DNA from: Gracilinema caldarium DSM 7334
GTDB lineage: Bacteria; Spirochaetota; Spirochaetia; Treponematales; Breznakiellaceae
DNA: 64,000 bases
Assembly: GCF_000219725.1 (NCBI RefSeq)
Contig: NC_015732.1
Coordinates: 2,542,001-2,606,000 of the forward strand
Direction of reading: 5' to 3'
Shown: positions 60,806 to 64,000 of the stretch, piece by piece
How positions within the stretch are numbered: the first letter of the stretch is position 1
How the letters are laid out: each line of letters opens with the position of its first letter
Made by a program: the position numbers and the translations under genes
The notes under the pieces: generated by a model
What the model saw: the letters and a program-made list of their open reading frames with translations, nothing else
The model's database searches: none
Told to the model about the DNA's origin: nothing

Positions 60806-61507
60806 TTATTCCCGCTGTTCCACAGACCCATTGGCATGACCTATAAAAAGGCGGGGATGTTTCCGGGTAAAAAGGCCGTTTTCGACCACCCCGGGGATCT
60901 GGTTTATCCGGCTCTCCAGTTCTTCAGGGTCCATCGGCGCGGGGAAGCGTATATCGAGCAGGAGGTTTGCGTGTTCGGTGATGACCGGCCCTGCCTTCCT
61001 GACCGCTTCGCGGAGCTGAACCTCCGCACCAAGGGCTTCCAGGGCCCGCTCTACCGGCACGCGGGCTTCCGGAATGACCTCTACCGGTATGGAAAACTTA
61101 AGCCCCAGGTGTTCCACCACCTTGGTTTCATCAACCACGATCGCATAGGATTTAGATGCATAGGCGACAATTTTTTCGACCAGAAGAGCGCCGCCGCCGC
61201 CCTTAGTACACCTATTTTGAGGGTCTACTTCATCGGCACCATCTATGGTAAGATCAAGCTCTCCACCAATTTCTTTTGAGTTCAGGGTATAGAGTGGTAT
61301 ACCCCACTGTTCGCAGGCAATGACGGTCTGAAAGCTCGTCGGAACCGCCAGAATGTTTTGTAAGACTCCTTTTTGCATAAGTTCCCCGATATAATACACC
61401 GCTGGGATTGCAGTGGATCCTGTGCCAAGACCCAGTTTCATCCCACTTCGGACAAGACGGTCCACCGCAGCGCGGGCTACCAGTTGTTTTATTGCTTTCT
61501 GATCCAT
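60806..61507 (-). CDS. rpiA: Ribose-5-phosphate isomerase A
   Basis: The 233-residue enzyme interconverts ribose-5-P and ribulose-5-P. It has GMKLGLGTGSTAIPAVYYIGEL, LTIDGADEVDPQNRCTKGGGGALLVEKIVA, and FPAPMDPEELESRINQIPGVVENGLF, all family signatures including the catalytic DGADE and KGGGGA loops. ATG 61507 has GGAGG 6 bases upstream. It heads the four-gene operon ending with the acyl-CoA synthetase. Confidence 0.95.
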   Translation of the reverse strand: MDQKAIKQLVARAAVDRLVRSGMKLGLGTGSTAIPAVYYIGELMQKGVLQNILAVPTSFQTVIACEQWGIPLYTLNSKEIGGELDLTIDGADEVDPQNRCTKGGGGALLVEKIVAYASKSYAIVVDETKVVEHLGLKFSIPVEVIPEARVPVERALEALGAEVQLREAVRKAGPVITEHANLLLDIRFPAPMDPEELESRINQIPGVVENGLFTRKHPRLFIGHANGSVEQRE

Positions 61508-61553
61508 ACCGGAACCTCCACAAAGACTCGCTTTTTGCACTATACTGTACCTT

Positions 61554-62708
61554 GTGAATACATGCAACGATGAATTTTTACTAGAGTCCATTAGCTATTT
61601 TGATGTTCTGGAACAAATGCAGGATGGGATTTTTATCGTAGATAGGGATTTTACCATCCGCTACTGGAACCCCGCCGCAGAGCAGATCCTGGGCTATCCG
61701 GCCCGGGAAGTCTGCGGCTGGGCCTGTTCTACCCTGGGGCCTCTGTGCAAACGGGATGCCTCGGGAAACCCCCTCTGCGGGGAGGGCATCTGCCCCCTGG
61801 CATTATCAGTAAAGGGGGGCTATACCGGCCGCTACCCCAGTTATGTGTTTATGAGAACCGCCGATGGGCGGGAAGTTCCCCTATCGCTTTCTGTAAGCAC
61901 CTTAAAAAACAAAGAGGGCCAGGTGGTGGGCGGCATCGGCATGTTCCGGGATATGAGCGAAGAATACGGCCAGCTGAAACTGGTGAGCGAAATACAAAAA
62001 ACCATGGTTACCACCGAACCCTTCGCTGTGGGGCACCTACGGATCAGCACCCTCTTTCATCCCCTGGAAGTCACCGGCGGAGACTATGTGGAAGCCTTTA
62101 GAACAGACACAGGACTTTTGGTAGCTTCCAGCGCCGATGCGACCGGCCACGGGGTATCGGCGGCCCTTTTTGCAATGATTTATAAGACCCTGTTTCATGG
62201 AAGCCTTAAGAGCACCTATTCACCTGCAAAAATGCTGGAACTCATCAACCGGGACTTTATTCAAACTTCTACGGTGGAAGGGTATTACCTGACCGCATCG
62301 ATCATTGTGATGGATCCGAAAAAGCGGACCGGTTATTTTGCCAGTGCGGGGCACCCCATGGCGCTGATATTCAGGAGACGCCACGGGGTGCTGGTTCCAG
62401 AGCCGATTCGGGAGCGGTCCTTCATGATTGGCATGGTAGAAAATTGCAAATATCAGGAAATTCCCTTTAGCCTGGACCCGGGGGACATACTCTTCCTTGC
62501 TTCCGACGGAGTATATGAGGCAGAGGATGCGAATGGCATCCCCTTTGAAATTGAGGGGGTTACGGCCTTTTTCGCCGATTGGATCACCGAAGAGGAGCGC
62601 AACCTGGAGGACCTGTACCAGGTGCTGAAATCCCGAAATCCTTTAGGTCAGCTTGCGGACGATGTCAGTGCCCTCATGATTGAATCCGACAATATCGAAG
62701 GGCTTTAG
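61554..62708 (+). CDS. PAS-SpoIIE (PP2C-type) phosphatase
   Basis: The 384-residue protein has a PAS domain (QMQDGIFIVDRDFTIRYWNPAAEQILGY) with a Cys cluster (CGWACSTLGPLCKRDASGNP and CGEGICPL). It ends in a SpoIIE/RsbU phosphatase domain (VTGGDYVEAFRTDTGLLVASSADATGHGVSAALFAM, LFLASDGVYEAED). It would dephosphorylate an anti-sigma antagonist in a partner-switching pathway; no partner genes are nearby. The start is GTG 61554 with no ribosome site and TATACT at 61541-61546, so translation may be leaderless. Confidence 0.9.
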   Translation: MNTCNDEFLLESISYFDVLEQMQDGIFIVDRDFTIRYWNPAAEQILGYPAREVCGWACSTLGPLCKRDASGNPLCGEGICPLALSVKGGYTGRYPSYVFMRTADGREVPLSLSVSTLKNKEGQVVGGIGMFRDMSEEYGQLKLVSEIQKTMVTTEPFAVGHLRISTLFHPLEVTGGDYVEAFRTDTGLLVASSADATGHGVSAALFAMIYKTLFHGSLKSTYSPAKMLELINRDFIQTSTVEGYYLTASIIVMDPKKRTGYFASAGHPMALIFRRRHGVLVPEPIRERSFMIGMVENCKYQEIPFSLDPGDILFLASDGVYEAEDANGIPFEIEGVTAFFADWITEEERNLEDLYQVLKSRNPLGQLADDVSALMIESDNIEGL

Positions 62709-62715
62709 AGCACGG

Positions 62716-64000
62716 TTAGAGTGGGTATTCCTGACCCGTAAAGAGTGAAAACTGCAGTTTCGCCTGCCGCAGGAGCATGTCATAGCCATTCAGGGTTTTA
62801 CAGCCCGCCTTGGCGGCCCGTTTCAGCAGTTTCGTTTCCTCTGGTTTGTAAATCAGGTCCATGACCACTTCTTTACCCCTGAACTTATATAATTCTATGG
62901 GGTCTTCATCGATGTTTGGCTCCATCCCTACCGATGTGGTTTGGATGATGATATCCCGATAGTGATCGATAAGCTCGATGCCCCGGGCATCCAGGCCGGC
63001 CCATGCGAAATTAAGGGGTTCGGCAATTTCCTTTGCCCGAAGGGGAGTCCTGTTCAGAACGAGCGCCCGGCCTTTAAGACGGTGAATTTCAGAAGCTACC
63101 GCTTTAGCAACACCACCAGCACCAATTATGGTTACCCGTTTAAAAAGAAGATTTGGTTTCCCGATAAATTCTAAAAGGGAATCAGAAAATCCTTGGGCAT
63201 CGGTATTATAAGCAGCCCAACCCTGAGGGGCACGAACCAAGGTATTGCAGGAACCAATTCGATCTACCTCTGGCGAACGTTGGGAACAATAGGTCAACAC
63301 AGCTTCTTTGTGGGGAATGGTTACCGACAGTCCTTGAATATTGAGAGTCTCAGCAAGATTAAAAAAAGATGATAAATCTTGAACAGGAAATGGAATATAC
63401 ACTGCATTCATTTTTAATCTGCTGTAGCCCTCATTATGGATCTGTGGACTTGCTGTAGCTGAAAGAGGATATCCAATGATACCATAAACTTTTGTCTTAT
63501 GATTAAGTGAACGGAAGCGATAGGTATCTACCAGCGTCCTTGGATCTAGCTGTCCAGGACCAGCAACCTGGATCTCCGAATCAGATTCGATCTCAGCGAT
63601 GGGACTAGTAAAACTGAGGTGGGAGCCCAGTCGTTCAGCTAGAATTCTGGTACTTACTCCATGGGGACCCATGGCAATAAGAATTTTCTCCATATCTTTA
63701 GTTGAGTCAGCAACTTTAAAAAGGCGAGCCACATCATCATAATTGTGAGGCATTACTGCGACCTTAGCAATTTCATCACCGGTTCTGCGTAAACTGCGTA
63801 ATTTCTGTTCCAGGTTTTCATCAACCCCATGAAAATTATGATAGGATCGGATAATCTTAGTCCCAAAGGTTCTTGCAGCTTCTTCAAGACTGGGAACATC
63901 TAGATCTTCTTCAAGATCTACATAGGCAAAATTCCGGCGCTGGTCCGTATCAGCAAAGGCAAGACCAGCAGCCAAAAGAACAATTCGGGCACCTTCTCCT
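62716..64000 (-). CDS. Fused 3-dehydroquinate dehydratase / shikimate dehydrogenase (partial)
   Basis: The frame runs off the right edge, so the N-terminus is missing. The upstream part is a type-I dehydroquinase with the catalytic His in IIRSYHNF and the Schiff-base Lys in IAKVAVMPHNY. From about 160 residues in, a complete AroE follows: YGIIGYPLSATASPQIHNEG, LSVTIPHKEAVL, GSCNTLVRAPQGWAAYNTDAQGF, the NADP loop VTIIGAGGVAKAVASEIH and LNGYDMLLRQAKLQF. The fusion does steps 3 and 4 of the shikimate pathway. aroC is elsewhere in this window. Confidence 0.93.
   Translation of the reverse strand, partial: GEGARIVLLAAGLAFADTDQRRNFAYVDLEEDLDVPSLEEAARTFGTKIIRSYHNFHGVDENLEQKLRSLRRTGDEIAKVAVMPHNYDDVARLFKVADSTKDMEKILIAMGPHGVSTRILAERLGSHLSFTSPIAEIESDSEIQVAGPGQLDPRTLVDTYRFRSLNHKTKVYGIIGYPLSATASPQIHNEGYSRLKMNAVYIPFPVQDLSSFFNLAETLNIQGLSVTIPHKEAVLTYCSQRSPEVDRIGSCNTLVRAPQGWAAYNTDAQGFSDSLLEFIGKPNLLFKRVTIIGAGGVAKAVASEIHRLKGRALVLNRTPLRAKEIAEPLNFAWAGLDARGIELIDHYRDIIIQTTSVGMEPNIDEDPIELYKFRGKEVVMDLIYKPEETKLLKRAAKAGCKTLNGYDMLLRQAKLQFSLFTGQEYPL

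Overview
This window most likely comes from a free-living or gut-associated spirochaete of the Treponema/Gracilinema group. That call is an inference from gene content: an AroD-AroE fusion, a ribose/galactofuranose-type sugar transporter with a YesM/YesN-type sensor pair, MoxR-DUF58 islands, several small families common in treponemes, moderate GC, and many vegetative-type promoters (TTGACA-N17-TATAAT-like). No marker gene fixes the species. About 60 protein genes, one tRNA-Asn, one insertion sequence, one riboswitch and at least seven decayed genes are visible. There is no rRNA, prophage or CRISPR array.

Left part (1-16 kb): a glycosyltransferase-acyltransferase fusion; a NUDIX hydrolase; a small histidine-kinase-like gene split by an IS5-type element whose removal with one TATATA copy restores the frame; a divergent XRE regulator with a 19-bp palindrome on the kinase promoter; a SulP anion transporter; a PIN/Phd toxin-antitoxin pair; a heterodimeric ABC exporter pair in which both genes are dead; a flavodoxin-like protein and aldo/keto reductase; and a small operon of membrane protein, winged-helix regulator and exported protein.

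Middle (16-34.5 kb): tRNA-Asn; a NIF3/CutA-like protein translationally coupled to a NarL-type two-component system, followed by a CUT1 sugar ABC transporter without its own ATPase; folate and DRTGG-domain genes; a YefM/RelE-type pair behind a perfect 16-bp-arm palindrome; thiol peroxidase; the radical-SAM plus DUF4130 DNA-metabolism pair; a GH43 glycosidase and type-B carboxylesterase; a GNAT, thioredoxin/CcdA-like and lycopene-cyclase-domain cluster; and a HepT/MntA pair.

Right part (34.5-64 kb): a fluoride riboswitch of the crcB class in front of an MFS transporter, the most notable find; cobalamin genes with a deleted cobQ between them; aroC; a RelE-type toxin remnant; two inverted MoxR-DUF58 islands flanking a TauE-like exporter; a galactofuranose/ribose-type ABC operon facing a lipoprotein binding protein-kinase-AraC regulator cassette; a four-gene operon (rpiA, DUF6062-like, XRE-cupin, acyl-CoA synthetase); a PAS-SpoIIE phosphatase; and the aroDE fusion running off the right edge.

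Two themes recur. One is carbohydrate uptake with dedicated sensors. The other is active gene decay (IS insertion, nonsense transitions, internal deletions), which leaves remnants in most longer gaps.
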